Assembly: GCA_964575575.1 (NCBI GenBank)
Contig: CAZNQQ010000005.1
Location: 1-39,523, forward strand
Reading direction: 5' to 3'
Origin: UBA2163 sp964575575
Lineage (GTDB): Bacteria; Patescibacteriota; Minisyncoccia; Phycocordibacterales; UBA2163
Length of the DNA stretch: 39,523 nt
Both the position numbers and the translations under genes were made by a program. The stretch's first letter is position 1. Every line of letters begins with the position of its first letter. Positions 24,404 to 32,546 of the stretch are shown one piece after another. The notes beneath the pieces are model-generated. The model ran no database searches. It saw only the letters and a list, made by a program, of their open reading frames with translations, and was not told where the DNA came from.

Positions 24404-26075
24404 ACATCCTCTCTGGTGTTTTTATTCCTAGGAGCCAGAGACCGTTTTTGATTGTTGTTTTGAATGCTTCAGTTAAAGCAACTTTGTACGGTGCACTTTC
24501 ACTTTCTTCTACTATCTTTGTATTAGCATAAAAACTATTAAACGCTCCTGCAAGTTCTGTCAGATACGTTGTCACATAATGCGGTTCATACTCTGCATTT
24601 GCACGTTCTACAACTTCTGGGAATCTATACAAAAGCTTCTCAAGCTCTATCACTTCTGTCCAAGGACCGTCCTTGGACAAGTCTGATTTTATATTTTCAG
24701 CTTTTGCTTTTTCTAATACAGCATTTGCACGTACTAGAGAATACTGCAAATACGGCCCAGAATCCCCCTCAAATGAGAGTGATTTGTCATAATCAAATAT
24801 TATATCCTTCCCAGCAGACTGCTTTAATATTGAATACTTTATAGCCCCCACGGCTACCTGTTCTGCTATTTCTGCTTTGTTTTCGAGCTCTGAATCTTTC
24901 ATTTTCTCAAGTACTTTTTCATTTACTTCGTCAATTAACGATTCGCCTGTTATCACATCCCCAGTTCTAGACGACATCTTACCACTCGGAAGGCGCAACA
25001 TACCGTGTGTAATATGTTTCGTATTTTCTGACAGATCCGGAAAGATTTCTTTCATAGAAGCAAGTACAACTTTGTAATATTCTTTCTGTTCGCTTGCTGT
25101 TATTACTATGGATTTGTCATGACCATACCTGTCTGCTTTTACTTTAGCCAGTGCCAAATCCTTTGCTTCGTATGTTGGTAGTCCTTCAGAGTTTATGAAC
25201 ACTCTAGTATGCAAACCTACGTCCTCACCTTTGAAGATCACAGCGCCGTCACTTTCATTAAAAACTTTCCCGACGTTTTCTTCTACTAACTTTTTACCTA
25301 TAGGCCCTGTCTCACTTTCAAAAAAGTATTCGTCAAACTTAGTACCGAGTTTTTTGTAAATCTCTTCAAAGTGCTCTAGCGACACTTTTCTACCTTCATC
25401 ATATAGTTTATTTACCTCATCGTCACTTTTGTCATAAACTTTCTTATTTATTTCTTTTATTTCTTCTTTTGCATTTTCATCTTCTTCATACGCACTGTTA
25501 CCTTTTGCATAAGCAGTACCAAATGCCATTTCCGGATTATTCTGTTTACCAAAAATCGCTTTGGCCACATGCAGGCCGACGTCACCTTGATAATTGGCAC
25601 GCTTCGTCTGCGCACCTGAAAATTCTACAAGCCTTGAGATAGACTCGCCAATGCTATTTGCCATCAGGTGTCCAATGTGGAATTCTTTGAAAGGGTTTGG
25701 ATCGGTATATTCAACAATAGTTTTTTGTTTTTTTAGAGAATCATTACTTCCCCACTTATCACCAGCTTTCAAAATCTCTTCAACGCTTTCTTTAAAAAAT
25801 TCTTGTGACAAATAAAAGTTTATAAAACCAGCTCCAGCAACCTCTGCCTTCTCCACTCCGCCAGCTGGCGGATTATTTTCAGAGATCTTGTCTACAATCT
25901 CTTGTGCTAGTTCTTTCGGATTCTTACCAACTTTCTTTCCAAGCACCATAGCGACATTTGTGGAATAATCGCCATTAGTCAAATCTGCCGGATGTTCTAG
26001 GTGAACATCCTCTATTTCAAGCCCAAGCTCTGAAACTGCCGTCTTTATTGCTTCTTTTAGATTATCTCTAATCAT
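24402..26075 (-). CDS. argS: Arginyl-tRNA synthetase
   Basis: This class I synthetase charges tRNA-Arg. The 557-residue protein has the Add1 N-terminal domain (about 1-100), the catalytic start VEYTDPNPFKEFHIGHLMAN, GDVGLHVAK, the KMSKS-like GKMSSRTGDVI near residue 370 and the DALR anticodon-binding domain. Near residue 70 an NPPAGG insert (palindrome at 25857-25874) sits in a loop before VEKAEVAGAGFINFYL. TATACT (26088-26083) lies 7 nt before the ATG, which suggests a leaderless mRNA. It is convergent with the preceding hypothetical gene. Confidence 0.97.
   Translation of the reverse strand: MIRDNLKEAIKTAVSELGLEIEDVHLEHPADLTNGDYSTNVAMVLGKKVGKNPKELAQEIVDKISENNPPAGGVEKAEVAGAGFINFYLSQEFFKESVEEILKAGDKWGSNDSLKKQKTIVEYTDPNPFKEFHIGHLMANSIGESISRLVEFSGAQTKRANYQGDVGLHVAKAIFGKQNNPEMAFGTAYAKGNSAYEEDENAKEEIKEINKKVYDKSDDEVNKLYDEGRKVSLEHFEEIYKKLGTKFDEYFFESETGPIGKKLVEENVGKVFNESDGAVIFKGEDVGLHTRVFINSEGLPTYEAKDLALAKVKADRYGHDKSIVITASEQKEYYKVVLASMKEIFPDLSENTKHITHGMLRLPSGKMSSRTGDVITGESLIDEVNEKVLEKMKDSELENKAEIAEQVAVGAIKYSILKQSAGKDIIFDYDKSLSFEGDSGPYLQYSLVRANAVLEKAKAENIKSDLSKDGPWTEVIELEKLLYRFPEVVERANAEYEPHYVTTYLTELAGAFNSFYANTKIVEESESAPYKVALTEAFKTTIKNGLWLLGIKTPERM
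25857..25874. repeat. NPPAGG palindromic element inside argS
   Basis: An identical 18-mer to 7594-7611 and 39042-39059, in the same orientation relative to the gene and in the same reading frame. Confidence 0.8.
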
Positions 26076-26089
26076 TCCATTTAGTATAC

Positions 26090-26126
26090 AAATAAACGCC
26101 TAAAATAGCTATTTAGGCGTTTATTT
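26090..26126. terminator. Hairpin between mazG and argS
   Basis: A perfect 15-bp stem (AAATAAACGCCTAAA with TTTAGGCGTTTATTT) has a 7-nt loop. It ends leftward transcription from mazG and lies directly upstream of the argS -10 box. Confidence 0.75.
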
Positions 26127-26135
26127 GGCTTAAAT

Positions 26136-26465
26136 TTACCTATTATCTCCGTCTGCATGTAATACACCTCTGTCATTACGAGATGCTAATTTCTCTATGT
26201 TGTTTGTTGCAACATCGTCTAATTCTAAATCAAGCTCTGTCGACATTTGGGCTATATACCACAAGACATCTCCCAATTCTTTTTTAATTTCCTGTACCTG
26301 ATCAGCAGTTAATTTTGTTTGACCACTACGTAACACTTTTTTGATCTTATTAGCTACTTCTCCCGCTTCTCCAGCTAAGCCAAGTGTTGGGTAAATAAAG
26401 TTGTTTCCACTATCTTTATATATAGCTGTCTTTTTAGCTTCTTTTTGATATTCATTAAAATTCAT
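26136..26465 (-). CDS. MazG-like nucleotide pyrophosphohydrolase
   Basis: The 109-residue, all-alpha protein has the MazG fold marks: GLAGEAGEVANKIKK (ExxE) and EIKKELGDVLWYIAQMSTEL (ExxD). Such enzymes cleave NTPs or dNTPs to NMP and pyrophosphate and remove excess or damaged nucleotides. It is divergent from the pyrimidine operon across an 85-nt gap and may share its regulation. TATAAT (26477-26472) lies 6 nt before the ATG. The substrate is not predictable from sequence. Confidence 0.88.
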   Translation of the reverse strand: MNFNEYQKEAKKTAIYKDSGNNFIYPTLGLAGEAGEVANKIKKVLRSGQTKLTADQVQEIKKELGDVLWYIAQMSTELDLELDDVATNNIEKLASRNDRGVLHADGDNR

Positions 26466-26550
26466 ATGTATATTATACCATTAAAATTAAGCTGATATTG
26501 TACAGTATAGTCAACTTACTCTATATACATATACATTGTATACTTTTATT

Positions 26551-27450
26551 ATGAAACACAAACTGACTCTCAAAAAGACAGTTGGCCTTAACGATTTACG
26601 TAAAGTATTAAGAAAAGTTAAGTTCAGAGGGCTTTATAACAAAAAAGGTGGGGAGCTGTATCCATACAAGAACGCAAAAATCTCAATTGCAACACTTTAC
26701 CCTCAAAAAGAAATGGGTGGCTCACCCGCCATTAAAGTAAATGGGAAAAACGAACCCCTCTTCTCTCCACAGCCGACAATATACGAAAACCAATTAGACA
26801 TTATAAAAACTTTGCATAAATTTCTAGAGAGTGAGGGACTTTCAATAAACGAACTAAAAGAAGCTGTGGAATATGAATGGAAAGGAAGAGGAGACTTTCA
26901 TGTACTGCCACCAATTATTGAAACTCACACGTATGATCTAAAAGATGGATTTTTTGATTTAGATAAACTAACCAACAGATTTAAAAATCGTTTTGTAAAA
27001 GATGCAGCAGGAAACTTGCACGATCTTTCAAAACGATACTTGAGCTCGTTCCATATAGATGAAGTAAGCAAACTTAACCACTTAGATATTTTTCATTCAA
27101 ACGCACCGCTTATTAACTACGGACTTCAGTACAACGGGAAGCATACGTTTCATATAGTGTGTGATGGTATGCACAGGATAGACTACGCCATAGAAACGCT
27201 TAACAAACCCATAAAAGTATTGCTTATAGAGACCGGTAACAAAACACCTCTTATGCCGTATTATGCCTTTCCTGTGCCGTTTAGACCAACTATACGACTC
27301 TCAAGTAAGCGCTCTGAGAAAATGTACCCACGCATTGAAAGAGATAAGATACATCTTTTCAATAACTTCATAAAAAAAGTAATGCACTACGACTGGACAG
27401 AAGGCGGTCTCAATGTAAGCAGCCTTCGCACTAAAACAGAGATTAACTAA
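26551..27450 (+). CDS. ParB/sulfiredoxin-fold-like protein, first gene of the pyrimidine operon
   Basis: Start ATG 26551 is chosen because the longer frame begins inside the promoter (TATACT at 26539-26544, 6 nt before the ATG). The 299-residue soluble protein has a basic N-terminus (LRKVLRKVKFRG). The one recognisable feature is HIVCDGMHRIDYAIE (D205-R209), which resembles the DGxHR motif of the ParB/sulfiredoxin nucleotide-binding fold, followed by PIKVLLIE. The rest is unrecognised. It is 2 nt upstream of the deaminase gene, so a role in nucleotide metabolism or its sensing is inferred from context only. Confidence 0.6.
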   Translation: MKHKLTLKKTVGLNDLRKVLRKVKFRGLYNKKGGELYPYKNAKISIATLYPQKEMGGSPAIKVNGKNEPLFSPQPTIYENQLDIIKTLHKFLESEGLSINELKEAVEYEWKGRGDFHVLPPIIETHTYDLKDGFFDLDKLTNRFKNRFVKDAAGNLHDLSKRYLSSFHIDEVSKLNHLDIFHSNAPLINYGLQYNGKHTFHIVCDGMHRIDYAIETLNKPIKVLLIETGNKTPLMPYYAFPVPFRPTIRLSSKRSEKMYPRIERDKIHLFNNFIKKVMHYDWTEGGLNVSSLRTKTEIN

Positions 27451-27452
27451 AT

Positions 27453-28331
27453 ATGGATTTTGATACACAAAGACTAAAAGATGCACTAAACTTGTGTATC
27501 ATAAAAAAAGAAGAGGACAAAAGGATCGCTTCTATCGCATACTCAAAAAGTGGTAAGAGTTATAGTGGAGCACACATAGGTTCTGACACAAACTTGTTGA
27601 GTATATTTTCTGAACAAGTTGCGCTTTTGGGCGCAATGCAGAACAATGACTTTCAAATAGAAAGTGTCGTCACTATGTTAGAGACACCTAACGAAAAAGA
27701 AATTATTTCTCCCATAATAATAAAATTACTTATAGACTTCGCTAGGAGAACTGGTCAAGACATAAAATATACAGTTATAGATCGGGAAGGAAACATGCTT
27801 TTCAACATAGACAATATATCTTCCATTCTTCCATTCTACAAACCTGAGCGTGTTTTTTTAAAAAAGGTTGAGAACACAGAAATACAATCCAACAAAGCAA
27901 AACTTCCTAAAGATTCTGAAATAAAAGATGTGTTAAAAAAATACGCTGTTATAGGTGTAGACAGAAACTTTCCAAGATACGACTGTGCAAGTGGTTACGG
28001 AACTGCAGTAATAACAAAAAGTGGTAATGTTTATTTTAGTGGACAGTATTCAAGTTTTGACAAAGGAATGAATGTTCACTCCGAAATGGCAGCTGTAATA
28101 TCTGCAATTATGGAAAAAGACACAGAGATAACACACATAGGAGTTGTTTCTACAAAATACACAGACAGCCCAGCTCATATGTGCGGATGTTGTAGACAGT
28201 TTTTAGCAGAGATGATGAGTAGGTTTAATATAAATCCAGAACTGTTTCTTTTTGCAAAAGATACTGATGTTTATGAAAAAAGAAATATGAATGAATATTT
28301 ACCAGACATTTGGACAAGTAAAAAATGGTAA
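27453..28331 (+). CDS. Tandem cytidine deaminase-like protein
   Basis: The 292-residue protein has two cytidine-deaminase folds. The C-terminal domain (about 155-292) has the zinc site: HSE (H209, E211) in NVHSEMAAV, and PAHMCGCCRQ (C244, C247) with R248 and Q249. The N-terminal domain (about 5-145) keeps the fold signature but lacks the zinc residues (SEQVALLGAM and ISPIIIKLL in place of HAE and PCxxC). In E. coli Cdd the catalytic domain is the first and the broken one second; here the order is reversed. It hydrolyses cytidine or deoxycytidine to the uridine form if typical. Its stop overlaps the next start. Confidence 0.82.
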   Translation: MDFDTQRLKDALNLCIIKKEEDKRIASIAYSKSGKSYSGAHIGSDTNLLSIFSEQVALLGAMQNNDFQIESVVTMLETPNEKEIISPIIIKLLIDFARRTGQDIKYTVIDREGNMLFNIDNISSILPFYKPERVFLKKVENTEIQSNKAKLPKDSEIKDVLKKYAVIGVDRNFPRYDCASGYGTAVITKSGNVYFSGQYSSFDKGMNVHSEMAAVISAIMEKDTEITHIGVVSTKYTDSPAHMCGCCRQFLAEMMSRFNINPELFLFAKDTDVYEKRNMNEYLPDIWTSKKW

Positions 28332-30733
28332 ATATGAAGACAAACTTCCCAGTAATAGACGCTCTACTTTTAACCCCCAATGAAGGCCGTGGTGGCGAAA
28401 TAGGTATATGTACCAACACCACTGCTTCAGGGCAAGTTTTAAACGAAATAGACAACAAGTACAGAAAGCAGGTCTCTGTACTTGGTTCCCTTATAGTAAG
28501 CCGTGATGGCACAGAAAGGATGATCATAAACTCCCTAGCCCACCCTACCGTTACTTATCTGATACTGTTCTCAGAAGAATCTATAACCTTCTCTCCAAGC
28601 ACAAACTTGCTACAGGCAATACAAAAAGGATTCGAGAAAAATGTTTCGGGTAATTATATAAGAGACGGAGTAGCTGCAAGTGCGCAGTACCCAAATATAT
28701 CCGAGCAGATATTTGACGCTTTTAAAGACAGTATAGTAGTACTTCCTGTTTTTGTGTCTAAAAACAAAGAAAGTAAAAAAATAGTAAACTCATACTTGAA
28801 AATATTAAAGCCAAAAGTTCCAAAAGAAGTTTATGAAACTATCGTAAAGATAAACAATAAGAAAAAAATCTACTACGACTCTTTAAACGAACTTTTAGAA
28901 AGTTTACAAAAAGTAAAACACAAAAAGAAAACTGTTCCATATCTTAATGCAAAAGACTTTCAGCATTTGCAACCACCAAGGATAGTGCTTAAAGAAAGCA
29001 AAACAAAAAAGAAAGTTCCTTTCAAAGTAACAGCAGAAGATGGAATGGTACGTGTTGATATTCAAATACATGATAAAGTGTATTATATTAAAGCAAAGAC
29101 AGAGTTTCATTTGGAGTATTCTCTTATGAAATTTTTAGGAAAAGACAAATCTATATTGTCTATAGAAGAACAAATACTTCTTGGTGCAGAAATCGGACGT
29201 GTCGGTACAGAAATAGCAAACAATATCTCTATCCCCTCTCTTGTACAAAAGAACAACATAGTAGGCAAAAAAGAAATCCACCTTGAGTCTAGTATGAACC
29301 TAAAAGTAGACAAAAAGTATTATTACAAAATCAGTACAAAAGACAAAAAGGTTTCTTGTATGTGTATGGCTTTTGATATATGCGAAGAAGTATTTGAATT
29401 ACAATCAAAAAGTATTTCTTCAATAATAAAAAGGTTGGCAGAGCTAAATAGATTTGAAAACTATGAGATGGATATACTACACAGGATGGACATAGGAACA
29501 CAACTTGGAAGAGCGTATGTTGCGTCAAGTAAAAACTATTCTTTCATACAAGACTTTTCAAATATCTTCCAGATAAACACAAGTGACTTACCGTTTGTTA
29601 TAGCAGATGGTGACAACTTCCTAGATGTACACAAATCAGTACTTCAGCAAATATATACCAAAGGCATCACTGAAGAACATGGCGATGTATGGAAAGGACC
29701 AGCTAGAACAGCCTCTGTTTTAGCCATTTATAGAGATTCCCAGAACGCTCTTAAGACAATGCCTATGCTATACAAGCAAGGCGATGATTCTACCAAAGTA
29801 ATGCGTGAGTCATATAAGAAACAGCTTTTGCGTTTTGACAGCGACGGTTCATATAGCTATGGAGAGCGAACTAGATCTTTCTTTGATTTTGACCAACTTA
29901 AAAATACTATAAAAGTCTTAAAGAAAAACAAAAACAAAGCTACCGTAGTCCAAAGGTTTGACCCAACACGAGATATGGGTACATATGTTGAAAAAGAGAC
30001 TGGTATAACAAAATTCACACACGACCCATGCCTTACACACGATATATTTTTTATAAAAAACAATAAATTATATTCGTTCCATATAGCACGTGCACACAAT
30101 ACAGTAAACGCATACCCTGAAAATATATTTGGTCTTTATGATGCATATGCAACAACTATTAGAAAATCATTGAAAATAAAAGGTGGTGATATGTTTATGC
30201 TTTCAAACAGAGCAAATATTCTCCTCCTTACAGAAGAACAAAAAACAAAAAGAATACTTGGTGAACCTTCAAAACCACTTGATCATAAGAGTGACAAATC
30301 TATAGGGCCACACCTGGTTGGTAAAAATGTAAAAACACCGAAAAAGTCAGGTGGAATAGTATATGAACATCTTAATTTGAAAATAATTACTAAAAGACCG
30401 AAAAATAAAATACTTGATGCTCTTGAAAACCTAAAAGGTGTGAATACTATCGCGCGAGCGATAACATATTTGAAAGAAAAGGGTGTGATGCACAACAACA
30501 CAGTACTTTCAGACTATGTGGCCGGTGAGTCTGACCCACAAGATGATGTACTTGCATTCTTCCAAGCAAATATATTTGGAGACAAGCTTCATGCTACTGC
30601 AGTGTTTACAAACAGAGCGCTTTCAAACAAAACCAAAGACATAGAGATGTGTAACTATATTGCAAGCAAACATGCAAAAGAGTTGAAAAGTAAACTCGGA
30701 ACACTTACACTGTTCTACATAGCATACAAATAA
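28325..30733 (+). CDS. MtrA-like / thymidylate-synthase-like fusion protein
   Basis: The 802-residue protein (ATG 28334 is also possible) overlaps the deaminase by 7 nt. The N-terminal 150 residues resemble the MtrA/DUF4346-type domain found with archaeal-type thymidylate synthases: IGICTNTTASGQVLN, SLAHPTVTYLILFSEES. A long middle part is unrecognised. Residues about 540-680 match a thymidylate-synthase core: HDPCLTHDIFF (candidate catalytic C569), LYSFHIARAHNTVNAYPENIFG, where ThyA has QRSxD and PFNI. The Asp of RSxD is replaced by Asn. A C-terminal extension of about 120 residues is unrecognised. It may methylate or hydroxymethylate a deoxynucleotide; the substrate is open. Confidence 0.68.
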   Translation: MVNMKTNFPVIDALLLTPNEGRGGEIGICTNTTASGQVLNEIDNKYRKQVSVLGSLIVSRDGTERMIINSLAHPTVTYLILFSEESITFSPSTNLLQAIQKGFEKNVSGNYIRDGVAASAQYPNISEQIFDAFKDSIVVLPVFVSKNKESKKIVNSYLKILKPKVPKEVYETIVKINNKKKIYYDSLNELLESLQKVKHKKKTVPYLNAKDFQHLQPPRIVLKESKTKKKVPFKVTAEDGMVRVDIQIHDKVYYIKAKTEFHLEYSLMKFLGKDKSILSIEEQILLGAEIGRVGTEIANNISIPSLVQKNNIVGKKEIHLESSMNLKVDKKYYYKISTKDKKVSCMCMAFDICEEVFELQSKSISSIIKRLAELNRFENYEMDILHRMDIGTQLGRAYVASSKNYSFIQDFSNIFQINTSDLPFVIADGDNFLDVHKSVLQQIYTKGITEEHGDVWKGPARTASVLAIYRDSQNALKTMPMLYKQGDDSTKVMRESYKKQLLRFDSDGSYSYGERTRSFFDFDQLKNTIKVLKKNKNKATVVQRFDPTRDMGTYVEKETGITKFTHDPCLTHDIFFIKNNKLYSFHIARAHNTVNAYPENIFGLYDAYATTIRKSLKIKGGDMFMLSNRANILLLTEEQKTKRILGEPSKPLDHKSDKSIGPHLVGKNVKTPKKSGGIVYEHLNLKIITKRPKNKILDALENLKGVNTIARAITYLKEKGVMHNNTVLSDYVAGESDPQDDVLAFFQANIFGDKLHATAVFTNRALSNKTKDIEMCNYIASKHAKELKSKLGTLTLFYIAYK

Positions 30734-30734
30734 A

Positions 30735-31403
30735 ATGATTGATTATAAAAACAAAATTAAAGTTATTGGTTTTGATTTAGACCAGACACTATACCCCAAA
30801 TCCCCAAAGATAGACGAGGCTATACAGGGCTATATATATGAAAAGATAGCTAAGCATAGGGGGTGCACTCTAGAGGAGGCGGAAAAGCTGTTTAAAGACC
30901 TGTACAAAGAGGGTTCTGGGCTTTCTGGGACAAGTACACTGAAAGAACTTGAGATACCAGGTGCAACAGATATAGTGCAAGAAGCGTTAGAAAATGCTGA
31001 CATAGCGGAGTTTTTAGCTCCTAATAACGAAGTATTTGAGCTTTTAAATAAATTGAAAGAACGGTATAAAAATATAGATTTAATAACTGGCTCTGATCAA
31101 CAAAACGCATTTCAAAAAATGGAGCATATGAATATCTCAAAGGAAATGTTCTCAAACATAATTACAGGGGATGTAGCGTCCAAGTCAGACGGAAGTGCAT
31201 TTGAGCTTTGGATGTCATATTATAATGACATATCTCCAGAAGAATTTTTATATATCGGCGACAGACCTTCTTCTGACTATTTCGCTCCAAAAGAATTAAA
31301 TATAAATGCAATCCTAGTAAATGTACCAAAGGAAAAAGCGGACACTGATATACAGTGCCCGCAACTCTCTTCCCTAAAAGATTTGAAGGATTATTTACTA
31401 TAA
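30735..31403 (+). CDS. HAD-superfamily phosphatase, pyrimidine 5'-nucleotidase-like
   Basis: The 222-residue protein has all four HAD motifs: FDLDQTLYP (D14, D16), LITGSD, the Lys of SKSDGSAFEL and IGDRPSSD. A helical cap of the YjjG/SDT1 pyrimidine 5'-nucleotidase type lies between motifs I and II. It probably dephosphorylates small phosphate esters; a nucleotide substrate fits its operon. Its ATG is 4 nt after the fusion gene, the last of four coupled genes. Its 3' end overlaps the convergent Nudix-like gene by 6 nt. Confidence 0.85.
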   Translation: MIDYKNKIKVIGFDLDQTLYPKSPKIDEAIQGYIYEKIAKHRGCTLEEAEKLFKDLYKEGSGLSGTSTLKELEIPGATDIVQEALENADIAEFLAPNNEVFELLNKLKERYKNIDLITGSDQQNAFQKMEHMNISKEMFSNIITGDVASKSDGSAFELWMSYYNDISPEEFLYIGDRPSSDYFAPKELNINAILVNVPKEKADTDIQCPQLSSLKDLKDYLL

Positions 31404-31976
31404 AAATAATTTATTTTTTGTTTCATCATCTAGTGATATCCATACAAAATAAGTAGTAATACCTGTCTTTTTATTATACTCAGTATATCCATCTTCTTTA
31501 AACTGATCGTATGTGAGAAAAACTATTCTGTCACTGAAAATAGGTTTTCTTTCAAGACCAGGGTAACTAATGGTATCTAAAGTATCTAGACTAAGGCTAT
31601 CGCGAGTTTCTTGCTTGATTTTACTTTCGATTCCGAGTTCCTCAGCAACAGCTCTTTCCGCAACTTTTTCAAACTCTTCCTCTATAGAAAACTTTTCGCT
31701 TATATGTAAAAGATTTCTTTTCCTTCCACGCCCATCATCAAACACCTGCTTTGACTCTTTAAGAATGAGTGATTTATTGTTTTTGTAATAAATTACATGC
31801 ACCCTCATTATAGATACCTCTCTATGAATACCCTTTTTTGAAATTACAAGTCTACAATCTCCATTACTTGTTTCATCTAATAGGTTTTGCATAGTTTTTG
31901 CTTCACCTTTACCAAATTTCTCAATTGGGATATTAAATGAATCAAGTAATTTCGCTAAATTATTAACATCAAACAC
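31398..31976 (-). CDS. Nudix-like protein with degenerate Nudix box
   Basis: The 192-residue protein starts at GTG 31976 with AAAGGTGG about 8 nt upstream. Its central region reads FSIEEEFEKVAERAVAEELGI, which fits the end of a Nudix box (RExxEExGU), with Ala replacing the first Glu, so metal binding may be weakened. A beta-rich C-terminus (IVFLTYDQFKEDGYTEYNKK) follows. It may be a Nudix hydrolase or a nucleotide-binding relative acting as a sensor. It converges on the pyrimidine operon. Confidence 0.55.
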   Translation of the reverse strand: MFDVNNLAKLLDSFNIPIEKFGKGEAKTMQNLLDETSNGDCRLVISKKGIHREVSIMRVHVIYYKNNKSLILKESKQVFDDGRGRKRNLLHISEKFSIEEEFEKVAERAVAEELGIESKIKQETRDSLSLDTLDTISYPGLERKPIFSDRIVFLTYDQFKEDGYTEYNKKTGITTYFVWISLDDETKNKLFL

Positions 31977-32025
31977 TCTGCATCCACCTTTCTTTCAATA
32001 AATTTTAATTTTTAAACACCAAAAA

Positions 32026-32057
32026 ACTCCCCATACATTACTGTATGAGGAGCTTAA
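32026..32057 (-). terminator. Intrinsic terminator after rplK
   Basis: Reading leftward, CTCCTCATAC pairs with GTATGGGGAG (one mismatch), followed by TTTTTT. It ends secE-nusG-rplK. Confidence 0.9.
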
Positions 32058-32082
32058 AGTCAATCAATAATTGAGTTTTATA

Positions 32083-32508
32083 TTAAAGGTCAGTTTCGAT
32101 CCCCATGCTTCTTGCAGTTCCTGCTATGATCTTTGCGCCTTGTTCTGGGTCGTTTGTGTTTAGATCTGGAAGTTTTTTATTAGCTATGTCTACAAGCTGC
32201 TGTTTTGTAGCTTTCCCAACTTTACTTGTTACATTCTTACCTGAACCTTTCTTGATACCAAGTGCTTTAAGAAGCAGTCTTGATGCAGGCGGAGTCTTAA
32301 GTACAAAATCAAAGCTTCTGTCTTCATACACTGAAATCACAACCGGGATCACGTCTCCCATCATATCTTTCGTAGCGTCGTTGAAGCGAGTTACGAACTC
32401 ACCAATGTTGATCCCAGCTTGTCCAAGTGCTGGTCCTACAGGTGGAGCAGGGTTTGCTTTACCTGCTTCTATCTGAAGTTTTAATTTTTTTTCTGCTTTC
32501 TTTGCCAT
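32083..32508 (-). CDS. rplK: 50S ribosomal protein uL11
   Basis: The 141-residue protein is a component of the GTPase-associated centre with 23S rRNA. It shows LQIEAGKANPAPPVGPALGQ, INIGEFVTRFNDAT, and the C-terminal RNA-binding KKGSGKNVTSKVGKATKQQL and GTARSMGIE. It follows nusG by 38 nt. In most bacteria rplA follows; here a terminator does. Confidence 0.98.
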   Translation of the reverse strand: MAKKAEKKLKLQIEAGKANPAPPVGPALGQAGINIGEFVTRFNDATKDMMGDVIPVVISVYEDRSFDFVLKTPPASRLLLKALGIKKGSGKNVTSKVGKATKQQLVDIANKKLPDLNTNDPEQGAKIIAGTARSMGIETDL

Positions 32509-32546
32509 AATGTTTTAAAATTTTGTAATTTTTAATTTTGTAATTT

